A DNA stretch of 5,284 bases, taken from the NCBI GenBank assembly GCA_026990045.1, contig JALSIK010000064.1, positions 1-5,284 of the forward strand, written 5' to 3'. The notes under the pieces are model-generated. The model did not search any database, had not been told where the DNA came from, and saw nothing but the letters and a program-made list of their open reading frames with translations. Made by a program: the position numbers and the translations under genes. This stretch comes from Chromatiales bacterium. GTDB lineage: Bacteria; Pseudomonadota; Gammaproteobacteria; CAMYNG01. Positions within the stretch are counted from its first letter, which is position 1, and each line of letters begins with the position of its first letter. Below, in pieces: positions 1 to 3,898 of the stretch.

Positions 1-129
1 CCTGGGGACAATGTGAGTTTCACGGTATCGCTGATTGCGCCCATTGCGATGGAGGAGGGCCTGCGCTTCGCCATTCGCGAGGGCGGGCGCACCGTCGGCG
101 CCGGCGTGGTCACCAAGATCATCGAGTGA
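1..129 (+). CDS. tuf: elongation factor Tu, C-terminal end (partial)
   Basis: The window opens inside a reading frame whose last 42 codons, ending in TGA at 127-129, give the C-terminal beta-barrel (domain 3) of elongation factor Tu, the GTPase that carries aminoacyl-tRNA to the ribosomal A site. The frame starts with PGDNV and contains [18 protein letters not shown] followed by [11 protein letters not shown], which matches the nearly invariant end of bacterial EF-Tu; the E. coli protein has the same blocks with few changes. The GTPase domain and the start codon lie to the left of the window. Position before tRNA-Trp and secE is the usual place of the second tuf copy in gammaproteobacteria. 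Which tuf copy this is cannot be told from sequence alone. The short segment VSFTVSLI is less conserved than its surroundings, but nothing suggests a broken gene. Confidence 0.97.
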   Translation, partial: PGDNVSFTVSLIAPIAMEEGLRFAIREGGRTVGAGVVTKIIE

Positions 130-140
130 TTCCGGGGCGG

Positions 141-187
141 CGGGCGCCGGTGGCTGCCGGCGGCCCGCCCGTGTACCGGCGTTTTTT
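141..187 (+). terminator. candidate tuf terminator or processing hairpin ahead of tRNA-Trp
   Basis: Two overlapping structures are visible. The local one pairs 141-150 with 157-167 (ten pairs, G163 bulged, loop TGGCTG); it is not followed by T residues. The second pairs CGCCGGT at 145-151 with ACCGGCG at 175-181 and is followed at once by six T at 182-187, the form of a Rho-independent terminator, although its loop is long (23 bases, itself able to fold). The two forms share 145-150, so they exclude each other. The T run ends only two bases before the tRNA, so full termination here would cut the tRNA and secE off from tuf. Partial termination or an RNase processing site is equally possible. 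Seen: the pairings and the T run. Inferred: function. Confidence 0.45.
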
Positions 188-189
188 CC

Positions 190-265
190 AGGCCAGTAGC
201 TCAATTGGCAGAGCGGCGGTCTCCAAAACCGCAGGTTGGGGGTTCGATTCCCTCCTGGCCTGCCA
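190..265 (+). tRNA. tRNA-Trp (anticodon CCA)
   Basis: The 76-base sequence folds into a complete cloverleaf. The acceptor stem AGGCCAG (190-196) pairs perfectly with CTGGCCT (255-261). The D arm GCTC/GAGC encloses AATTGGCA. The anticodon stem GCGGT (216-220) pairs with ACCGC (228-232) around the loop CTCCAAA, giving anticodon CCA at 223-225, which reads the Trp codon UGG. The T arm (238-254) has the TTCGATT loop, with one G-T pair in its stem. Discriminator base G262 and an encoded CCA end (263-265) complete it; G73 and the CCA anticodon are the usual identity elements for tryptophanyl-tRNA synthetase. A tRNA-Trp gene between tuf and secE is the common gammaproteobacterial order, so it is probably cut from a longer tuf or secE transcript by RNase P. 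Confidence 0.98.
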
Positions 266-295
266 GGTCGTGCGGATCGGGCACATAAGGTTTAG

Positions 296-643
296 ATGGC
301 GGACAAGATCAAACTCCTGCTGGCGGCCCTGATTCTGGCCGCGGGCATCGGCGGCTTTTACTACTATGCCGACGCGCCCCTGCTCTACCGGGTGCTGGGG
401 CTGCTGGGCGTGCTGGGCGTGGCGCTGGCGGTGGCCAGCCAGACCCGGCTCGGGGCCAGCACCATCGGCTTCGGCCGCGAAGCCTACCTGGAGATGCGCA
501 AGGTGGTCTGGCCCACCCGGCGCGAGACCATGCAGACCACGCTGGTGGTGTTGCTCATGGTGATCATCGTGGGCCTGATCCTGTGGGCCTTCGACATGTT
601 CCTGCTGTGGGCGATGAAGCTGCTGACGGGGCAGGGAGGCTGA
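296..643 (+). CDS. secE: preprotein translocase subunit SecE
   Basis: SecE is the small essential subunit of the SecYEG channel in the inner membrane; it clamps and stabilises SecY during protein export and insertion. The 115-residue product has the three-membrane-segment form typical of gammaproteobacteria (E. coli SecE has 127): hydrophobic stretches at about residues 6-24, 33-48 and 83-108. Between segments 2 and 3 lies the diagnostic amphipathic helix, with [17 protein letters not shown] at 66-82, whose WPTR core is the family signature. Many bacteria keep only the last segment, so the long form supports the taxonomic guess. The ATG is preceded by AAGG (287-290, 5-base gap). It lies 30 bases after tRNA-Trp, and its TGA is separated from the nusG ATG by only 2 bases, so the pair is surely one transcript and probably translationally coupled. 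Confidence 0.96.
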   Translation: MADKIKLLLAALILAAGIGGFYYYADAPLLYRVLGLLGVLGVALAVASQTRLGASTIGFGREAYLEMRKVVWPTRRETMQTTLVVLLMVIIVGLILWAFDMFLLWAMKLLTGQGG

Positions 644-645
644 AG

Positions 646-1179
646 ATGGCGAAGCGGTGGTACGTGGTCCACGCCTACTCGGGCTTCGAGAAGCAGGTGA
701 AGCGCTCGCTGGAGGAGCGCATCAAGCTGGCCGGCCTGGAGGACAAGTTCGGCCAGATCCTGGTGCCCACCGAGGAAGTGGTGGAGATGCGCGACGGCCA
801 GAAGCGGCGCTCGGATCGCAAGTTCTTTCCGGGCTACGTGCTGGTGCAGATGGAGATGGACGACGAGACCTGGCACCTGGTCAAGAGCGTGCCCAAGGTC
901 ATGGGGTTCATCGGCGGCACCTCGGACAAGCCGGCGCCCATCTCCGACAAGGAGGCCGAGGCGATCCTGGCCCGCATGCAGGAGGGGGCGGAGAAGCCGC
1001 GGCCCAAGGTGCTGTTCGAGCCCGGCGAGGTGGTGCGCATCACCGACGGGCCGTTCAACGATTTCAGCGGCGTGGTCGAGGAGGTCGACTACGACAAGAA
1101 CCGCCTGCGCGTGGAGGTGTCCATCTTCGGCCGCTCCACGCCGGTGGACCTGGAGTTCAGCCAGGTCGAGAAGGCGTGA
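646..1179 (+). CDS. nusG: transcription termination/antitermination factor NusG
   Basis: NusG binds the RNA polymerase clamp/beta-lobe region, suppresses pausing, and links polymerase either to Rho or, through ribosomal protein S10, to the leading ribosome. The 177-residue product (E. coli 181) has the NGN domain at about 1-115, opening with [14 protein letters not shown] and containing [11 protein letters not shown] (58-68), then a short linker and a KOW domain from about 124, with [19 protein letters not shown]. The tail [20 protein letters not shown] is close to the E. coli end; F161 corresponds to the E. coli Phe165 known to contact Rho and S10. A longer frame upstream (GTG at 583) is rejected because it overlaps secE and adds no homology; the ATG at 646 has GGGAGG at 634-639 with a 6-base gap. 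Confidence 0.98.
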   Translation: MAKRWYVVHAYSGFEKQVKRSLEERIKLAGLEDKFGQILVPTEEVVEMRDGQKRRSDRKFFPGYVLVQMEMDDETWHLVKSVPKVMGFIGGTSDKPAPISDKEAEAILARMQEGAEKPRPKVLFEPGEVVRITDGPFNDFSGVVEEVDYDKNRLRVEVSIFGRSTPVDLEFSQVEKA

Positions 1180-1215
1180 CGCGCCGCGTCATGCCGACCC
1201 GGCCGGGCTGCGTGG

Positions 1216-1250
1216 CGGGGCGCCGGGGGTATCCGGCCCCGGGTGCCCCG
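1216..1250 (+). other. strong GC hairpin between nusG and rplK
   Basis: Bases 1216-1224 pair with 1242-1250 (nine pairs, one G-T), then 1225-1228 with 1237-1240 after a single bulged G1241, leaving the loop GTATCCGG. The pair 1215-1251 can add one more. No T run follows directly, only the mixed CTTTGATTT at 1261-1269, so it is a poor classical terminator. It may separate the secE-nusG transcript from rplKA, act as an RNase III or stability element, or simply be the outer part of the L11 leader. No -10/-35 promoter could be recognised beside it, though E. coli has a promoter in this gap. Confidence 0.5.
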
Positions 1251-1266
1251 CGACCCGTGACTTTGA

Positions 1267-1297
1267 TTTGGGGAGCCGCAAGGCGTTTGCACCCGAG
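1267..1297 (+). promoter_or_regulatory. candidate L1-binding autoregulatory site in the rplK leader
   Basis: A small stem-loop stands just before the rplK ribosome binding site. The inner stem GCC (1275-1277) and GGC (1282-1284) is capped by a GCAA tetraloop. The outer stem TTGGG (1268-1272) pairs with CCCGA (1292-1296), with a possible further U-G pair 1267-1297. Between them is an asymmetric internal loop: GA (1273-1274) opposite GTTTGCA (1285-1291). Ribosomal protein L1 is known to repress its own operon by binding an mRNA copy of its 23S rRNA site, two short helices joined by just such a lopsided loop with a GGGAG-type 5' strand. The stem ends three bases before the AGGAG at 1300-1304, so bound L1 would block initiation on rplK and, by coupling, rplA. 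The assignment rests on shape and position, not on an alignment. Confidence 0.6.
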
Positions 1298-1310
1298 CTA
1301 GGAGCAAGAC

Positions 1311-1742
1311 ATGGCTAAGAAGATCGAGGCTTACATCAAGCTGCAGGTCCCGGCGGGGGAGGCCAACCCCAGCCCGCCCGTGGGCCCGGCCCTGGGCCAG
1401 CACGGCGTCAACATCATGGAGTTCTGCAAGGCCTTCAACGCCCAGACCCAGGGCATGGAGAAGGGCCTGCCCATCCCGGTGGTGATCACCGTGTACTCGG
1501 ACCGCAGCTTCACCTTCGTCACCAAGACGCCGCCGGCGTCCATCCTGCTGAAGAAGGCGGCCGGCGTGCAGAAGGGCTCCAGCGTCCCCAACCGCGACAA
1601 GGTGGGCAAGGTGACCCGGGCCCAGCTCGAGGAGATCGCCAAGGCCAAGGAGCCGGACCTCACCGCGGCCGACATGGATGCCGCCGTTCGCACCATCGCC
1701 GGGACCGCCCGCAGCATGGGCATCGACGTGGAGGGGATGTAA
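1311..1742 (+). CDS. rplK: 50S ribosomal protein L11
   Basis: L11 sits at the base of the L7/L12 stalk on the GTPase-associated centre of 23S rRNA, where it contacts EF-G, release factors and the stringent factor RelA. The 143-residue product (E. coli 142) keeps the proline-rich N-terminal domain, [20 protein letters not shown] at 19-38, the region where thiostrepton-type drugs act, and an rRNA-binding C-terminal domain ending in [16 protein letters not shown] (127-142), the L11 signature. K4 and K40 match the E. coli lysines (K3 and K39 without the initiator Met) methylated by PrmA; that they are modified here is inferred. Start: ATG with AGGAG at 1300-1304, 6-base gap. It begins the L1-regulated pair with rplA, whose ATG lies 3 bases after the TAA. 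Nothing is missing or unusual. Confidence 0.98.
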   Translation: MAKKIEAYIKLQVPAGEANPSPPVGPALGQHGVNIMEFCKAFNAQTQGMEKGLPIPVVITVYSDRSFTFVTKTPPASILLKKAAGVQKGSSVPNRDKVGKVTRAQLEEIAKAKEPDLTAADMDAAVRTIAGTARSMGIDVEGM

Positions 1743-1745
1743 GCC

Positions 1746-2438
1746 ATGGCGAAGCCGAGCAAGCGCATCAAGGCCATCCGCGAGAAGATCGAGCCCGGCA
1801 AGGTGTATTCCCCCGACGAGGCCTTCCGGCTGCTGAAGGAGATCCCGCATGCCAGGTTCACGGAGTCGGTGGACGTGGCGGTGAACCTGGGCGTGGATCC
1901 GCGCAAGTCGGACCAGGTGGTGCGCGGTTCCACCGTGCTGCCCCACGGCACCGGCAAGAACGTGCGGGTGGCGGTGTTCGCCCAGGGCGCGGCGGCCGAG
2001 GCGGCCAGGGCGGCCGGCGCCGACATCGTGGGCATGGAGGACCTGGCCGAGGAGATCAAGCAGGGCAAGCTGGATTTCGACGTGGTCATCGCCAGCCCCG
2101 ACGCCATGCGCGTGGTGGGCCAGCTGGGCCAGATCCTGGGCCCCCGCGGGCTCATGCCCAACCCCAAGGTGGGCACGGTGACGCCCGACGTGGCCGCGGC
2201 GGTGAAGAACGCCAAGGCCGGCCAGGTGCGCTACCGCACCGACAAGGCGGGCATCGTGCACTGCTCCATCGGCAACGTGGAGTTCGAGCCCGAGAAGCTG
2301 AAGGAGAACCTGGAGGCGCTGCTGGCCGACCTGAAGAAGGCCAAGCCGGCGGCGGCCAAGGGCCAGTACATGAAGAAGGTGACGGTCTCCACCACCATGG
2401 GGCCCGGCATCGTGATCGATCACTCGGCCTACGCCTGA
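1746..2438 (+). CDS. rplA: 50S ribosomal protein L1
   Basis: L1 binds the mobile L1 stalk of 23S rRNA near the E site and helps release deacylated tRNA; it is also the translational repressor of its own operon. The product is 230 residues (E. coli 234). Domain I is formed by the two ends (about 1-67 and 159-230) and the inserted domain II by the middle. The family signature is clear at 115-140: [15 protein letters not shown] followed by [11 protein letters not shown]. The C-terminal part of domain I contains [12 protein letters not shown] (165-176) and [11 protein letters not shown] (215-225). Only 3 bases separate it from the rplK stop; its likely ribosome binding site GGAGG (1730-1734) lies inside the end of rplK with an 11-base gap, so translation is probably coupled to rplK. 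L1 made here would act on the candidate site at 1267-1297. Confidence 0.98.
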   Translation: MAKPSKRIKAIREKIEPGKVYSPDEAFRLLKEIPHARFTESVDVAVNLGVDPRKSDQVVRGSTVLPHGTGKNVRVAVFAQGAAAEAARAAGADIVGMEDLAEEIKQGKLDFDVVIASPDAMRVVGQLGQILGPRGLMPNPKVGTVTPDVAAAVKNAKAGQVRYRTDKAGIVHCSIGNVEFEPEKLKENLEALLADLKKAKPAAAKGQYMKKVTVSTTMGPGIVIDHSAYA

Positions 2439-2463
2439 GCGATCGCAACCGACTTTGCGCCAT

Positions 2464-2585
2464 CCCGCCCCCGGGCGGGGTGACCGTCAAAGACCGCGGG
2501 CGCCCGGCCCCACGGGGCAGGGCTTAATCGTCCCCGCCAGCCGCGCCCCCGGGCGCGGCGAACGGAGCGGCCCGCGCAGACGGTG
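2464..2585 (+). promoter_or_regulatory. L10 leader RNA (autoregulatory site of rplJL)
   Basis: This matches the L10 leader, the mRNA element that L10 with L12 binds to repress rplJL. Features in order: hairpin CCCGCC/GGGCGG (2464-2469 with 2474-2479); closing stem ACCGTC (2483-2488) with GACGGT (2579-2584); the unpaired AAAGACC (2489-2495); stem GCGGG (2496-2500) with CCCGC (2533-2537), or alternatively GCGGGC (2496-2501) with GCCCGC (2570-2575); hairpin 2502-2523 (eight pairs around a G-A mismatch, loop CACG); then TTAATC (2524-2529); and an extra hairpin 2541-2547 with 2552-2558. The E. coli leader as I recall it has the same blocks: CCGUC, AAGACCGC, a hairpin, CUUAAUC, CCCUGCG and AGACGG. 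Stems differ in sequence but keep pairing. The inserted 2541-2558 hairpin has no counterpart in my recollection of E. coli. Confidence 0.85.
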
Positions 2586-2600
2586 CGCCGGACACATGGT

Positions 2601-2655
2601 GTTACGGCCACCGTGGAGTGGGTCGGGGCCCGTGGCCCCGGCCCGTGGCTGTAAC
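2601..2655 (+). other. long rod-like hairpin in the rplJ leader
   Basis: GTTACGGCCAC (2601-2611) pairs with GTGGCTGTAAC (2645-2655), eleven pairs with one G-T. Directly inside, 2620-2630 pairs with 2634-2644, eleven more pairs with one U-G and a CGT loop. The only break is an eight-base bulge on the 5' side (CGTGGAGT, 2612-2619). It stands after the L10 leader core and 28 bases before the ribosome binding site. It may insulate the binding site from the leader or serve as a processing site; its role is unknown. The sequence CCGTGG occurs three times within it (2611, 2630 and 2643). Confidence 0.5.
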
Positions 2656-2656
2656 C

Positions 2657-2678
2657 GCGGCGGCGTGCTGTCCGCCGC
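2657..2678 (+). other. hairpin just before the rplJ ribosome binding site
   Basis: GCGGCGG (2657-2663) pairs perfectly with CCGCCGC (2672-2678) around the loop CGTGCTGT. It begins one base after the preceding rod-like hairpin, so the two could stack, and ends five bases before the AGGAG at 2684-2688. It would keep the ribosome binding site free of the surrounding GC-rich sequence. Confidence 0.5.
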
Positions 2679-2683
2679 ATGGC

Positions 2684-2701
2684 AGGAGAAATCGTGACGT
2701 G
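2684..2701 (+). promoter_or_regulatory. rplJ ribosome binding site and GTG start
   Basis: AGGAG at 2684-2688 is followed after ten bases by GTG at 2699-2701, which begins [15 protein letters not shown] and lines up with the MALNLQDK start of E. coli L10. A nearer ATG at 2679 is out of frame and quickly stopped; a GTG at 2618 is in frame but would add 27 residues without homology and lies within the leader hairpin. GTG is therefore the best start. Confidence 0.85.
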
Positions 2702-3229
2702 GCTTTGACTCTCGAAGAGAAGAAGGCAATTGTCGCCGAGGTCTCCGAGATTGCCGCCAAGGCCCATTCCGCCGTCGGGGCGGAGTACACCGGGATCACC
2801 GCCCCGGAGATGACCGAGCTGCGCGCGCGGGCGCGTGCCAGCGGGGTCTACCTGCGGGTGGTGAAGAACACCCTGGCGAAGCGGGCGGTGGAGGGCACCG
2901 AGTTCGAGTGCATCAAGGAGGCACTCACCGGGCCGCTGCTGCTGGCCTTCTCGCAGGAAGACCCGGGCGCGGCGGCCCGCCTGGTGAAGGAGTTCGCCAA
3001 GGAGAACGATCGCCTGGTGGTGCGCATCGTCTCCGTCGGCGGCCAGCTCCTGGGCCCGGCCGACCTGGAGCGGCTGGCGAGCCTGCCCACCAAGGAGCAG
3101 GCCATCAGCATGCTCATGTCGGTCATGCAGGCGCCCGTCACCAAGCTCGCCCGCACCCTCAACGAGGTGCCGGGCAAGCTGGTGCGCACCGTGGCGGCGA
3201 TTCGGGACCAGAAGCAGGCGAGTGCCTGA
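2699..3229 (+). CDS. rplJ: 50S ribosomal protein L10
   Basis: L10 anchors the flexible stalk: its N-terminal domain binds 23S rRNA beside L11, and its long C-terminal helix holds dimers of L7/L12. The 176-residue product shows [19 protein letters not shown] at the start, [20 protein letters not shown] (38-57) and [19 protein letters not shown] (58-76) in the globular domain, and the C-terminal helix from about 130, with [15 protein letters not shown]. coli L10 has 165 residues; the extra length lies mainly in [20 protein letters not shown] (145-164), present in many bacteria but shortened in E. coli. Start is GTG (see ribosome binding site). L10 in complex with L12 is the repressor that would bind the leader at 2464-2585. 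rplL follows after 59 bases. Confidence 0.97.
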   Translation: MALTLEEKKAIVAEVSEIAAKAHSAVGAEYTGITAPEMTELRARARASGVYLRVVKNTLAKRAVEGTEFECIKEALTGPLLLAFSQEDPGAAARLVKEFAKENDRLVVRIVSVGGQLLGPADLERLASLPTKEQAISMLMSVMQAPVTKLARTLNEVPGKLVRTVAAIRDQKQASA

Positions 3230-3236
3230 AGCCGGT

Positions 3237-3256
3237 TGCGGGCGTTCGCTCCCGCA
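3237..3256 (+). other. small hairpin between rplJ and rplL
   Basis: TGCGGG (3237-3242) pairs with CCCGCA (3251-3256) around the loop CGTTCGCT. It begins seven bases after the rplJ stop and lies 20 bases before the rplL ribosome binding site, leaving the A-rich stretch before rplL unpaired. Since rplL must be made about four or more times as often as rplJ, an element that keeps the rplL start open would make sense, but this is inference. Confidence 0.4.
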
Positions 3257-3288
3257 GCACGATTAACGGAAATCTCAGGAGATCGAAA

Positions 3289-3675
3289 ATGGCAGTATCC
3301 AAAGAAGACATTCTGGAAACCATCGCCAACATGACCGTGATGGAGGTCGTGGAGCTGGTGGAGGCGATGGAAGAGAAGTTCGGCGTCTCCGCCGCCGCCG
3401 CCGTGGCCGCGGTGCCGGCCGCCGCTGCTGGTGCCGCCGGGGGCGAGGCCGCCGCGGCCGAGAAGGACGAGTTCGACGTCGTTCTCGAAAGCTTCGGCGA
3501 CAACAAGGTGGCGGTCATCAAGGCCGTGCGGGCCATCACCGGCCTGGGCCTGAAGGAGGCCAAGGAGCTGGTGGAGGGCGCCCCGTCCACGGTCAAGGAG
3601 GCGGTGGCCAAGGCCGACGCCGAGGAGATGAAGAAGCAGCTGGAAGAGGCCGGCGCCAAGGTCGAGCTGAAGTAA
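3289..3675 (+). CDS. rplL: 50S ribosomal protein L7/L12
   Basis: L7/L12 is the multi-copy stalk protein that recruits and activates the GTPase factors IF2, EF-Tu, EF-G and RF3. The 128-residue product (E. coli 121) has the dimerising N-terminal helices (1-33, with [20 protein letters not shown]), an alanine-rich hinge (about 34-58) and the compact C-terminal domain (about 60-128) with [20 protein letters not shown] (72-91), the factor-binding helices, and [10 protein letters not shown] at the end. The seven extra residues lie in the hinge, whose Ala/Gly run is encoded by GCC-type triplets. The start is ATG with AGGAG at 3277-3281 and a 7-base gap. Bases just before it (3259-3288) are much richer in A than the rest of the window, suiting a strongly translated gene. 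Confidence 0.98.
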   Translation: MAVSKEDILETIANMTVMEVVELVEAMEEKFGVSAAAAVAAVPAAAAGAAGGEAAAAEKDEFDVVLESFGDNKVAVIKAVRAITGLGLKEAKELVEGAPSTVKEAVAKADAEEMKKQLEEAGAKVELK

Positions 3676-3710
3676 CTTGTCTCCGATTCACAGGCCGTAC
3701 TGCGCCGACC

Positions 3711-3741
3711 GGCCCGCCCTGCCCCCGCGGCAGGGCGGGCC
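3711..3741 (+). other. perfect 13-pair hairpin after rplL
   Basis: Bases 3711-3723 pair without mismatch with 3729-3741 around the loop CCCGC. It lies 36 bases after the rplL stop and is not followed by T residues, so it is not a simple terminator. In E. coli the rplL-rpoB gap contains an attenuator and an RNase III cleavage hairpin; this could serve either processing or protection of the 3' end of the rplL message. Confidence 0.6.
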
Positions 3742-3749
3742 CTCGGCGT

Positions 3750-3775
3750 GCCCGCGGTCCGGGCCCGGTGCGGGC
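3750..3775 (+). other. second hairpin in the rplL-rpoB spacer
   Basis: GCCCGC (3750-3755) pairs with GCGGGC (3770-3775); G3756-T3769 can extend it as a wobble pair, and the palindromic core at 3759-3768 can add three pairs after a two-base bulge. It follows the 13-pair hairpin after eight bases. Role unknown; part of the same structured spacer. Confidence 0.45.
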
Positions 3776-3791
3776 CATGTTGTGGGGCGGG

Positions 3792-3830
3792 GCCGGGGCG
3801 CGGGCGTGCCCCGGCGCCTCCCTTTGCGTT
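3792..3830 (+). terminator. candidate attenuator between rplL and rpoB
   Basis: GCCGGGGC (3792-3799) pairs perfectly with GCCCCGGC (3808-3815), extended inward by a G-T and a C-G pair to a four-base loop. A few bases later comes the pyrimidine-rich TCCCTTTGCGTTT (3819-3831 region), which has two short T runs rather than one long one. E. coli has a partial terminator in this gap that lets only a minority of polymerases reach rpoB; a leaky stem with a weak T tract would fit the same job. The T tract is poor, so termination remains unproven. Confidence 0.4.
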
Positions 3831-3831
3831 T

Positions 3832-3863
3832 CACCGTGCGCCCCGGGCCGCGGTGGAGCACCG
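3832..3863 (+). other. alternative-pairing element before rpoB
   Basis: CGGTG at 3851-3855 can pair with CACCG on its left (3832-3836) or with CACCG on its right (3859-3863, loop GAG), but not with both. The right-hand form is a tight five-pair hairpin ending 24 bases before the rpoB ribosome binding site. Whether the choice matters biologically is unknown. Confidence 0.3.
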
Positions 3864-3898
3864 TCTTACCCAAGAGCTGACGCAAGCGAGGGTGTCCA

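Noticed and set aside
583..645. Longer start for nusG
   Set aside because: The 21 added residues are the shifted frame of the secE end; the ATG at 646 has a good ribosome binding site and matches NusG starts.
1263..1291. Possible promoter (TTGATT then TTTGCA) before rplK
   Set aside because: The second hexamer is a poor match to TATAAT and both lie within the candidate L1 site; not enough to call a promoter.
1089..2423. Long open frame (444 codons) on the minus strand across rplK and rplA
   Set aside because: It is a shadow of GC-rich coding DNA: its product is a low-complexity string rich in His, Leu, Gly and Arg without a recognisable domain, and both sense genes beneath it are certain.
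2439..2446. GCGATCGC palindrome right after the rplA stop
   Set aside because: This octamer is a known repeated motif in some genomes, but I noticed only this one copy, so it is not evidence of a repeat.
2455..2697. Small protein in the rplA-rplJ spacer (80 codons on + or on -)
   Set aside because: The spacer is accounted for by RNA structure; both products are Arg/Pro/Gly-rich and no convincing ribosome binding site precedes them.
2618..2698. Longer start for rplJ at GTG 2618
   Set aside because: The added residues have no similarity to L10, and the codon lies inside a stable leader hairpin without a ribosome binding site in front.
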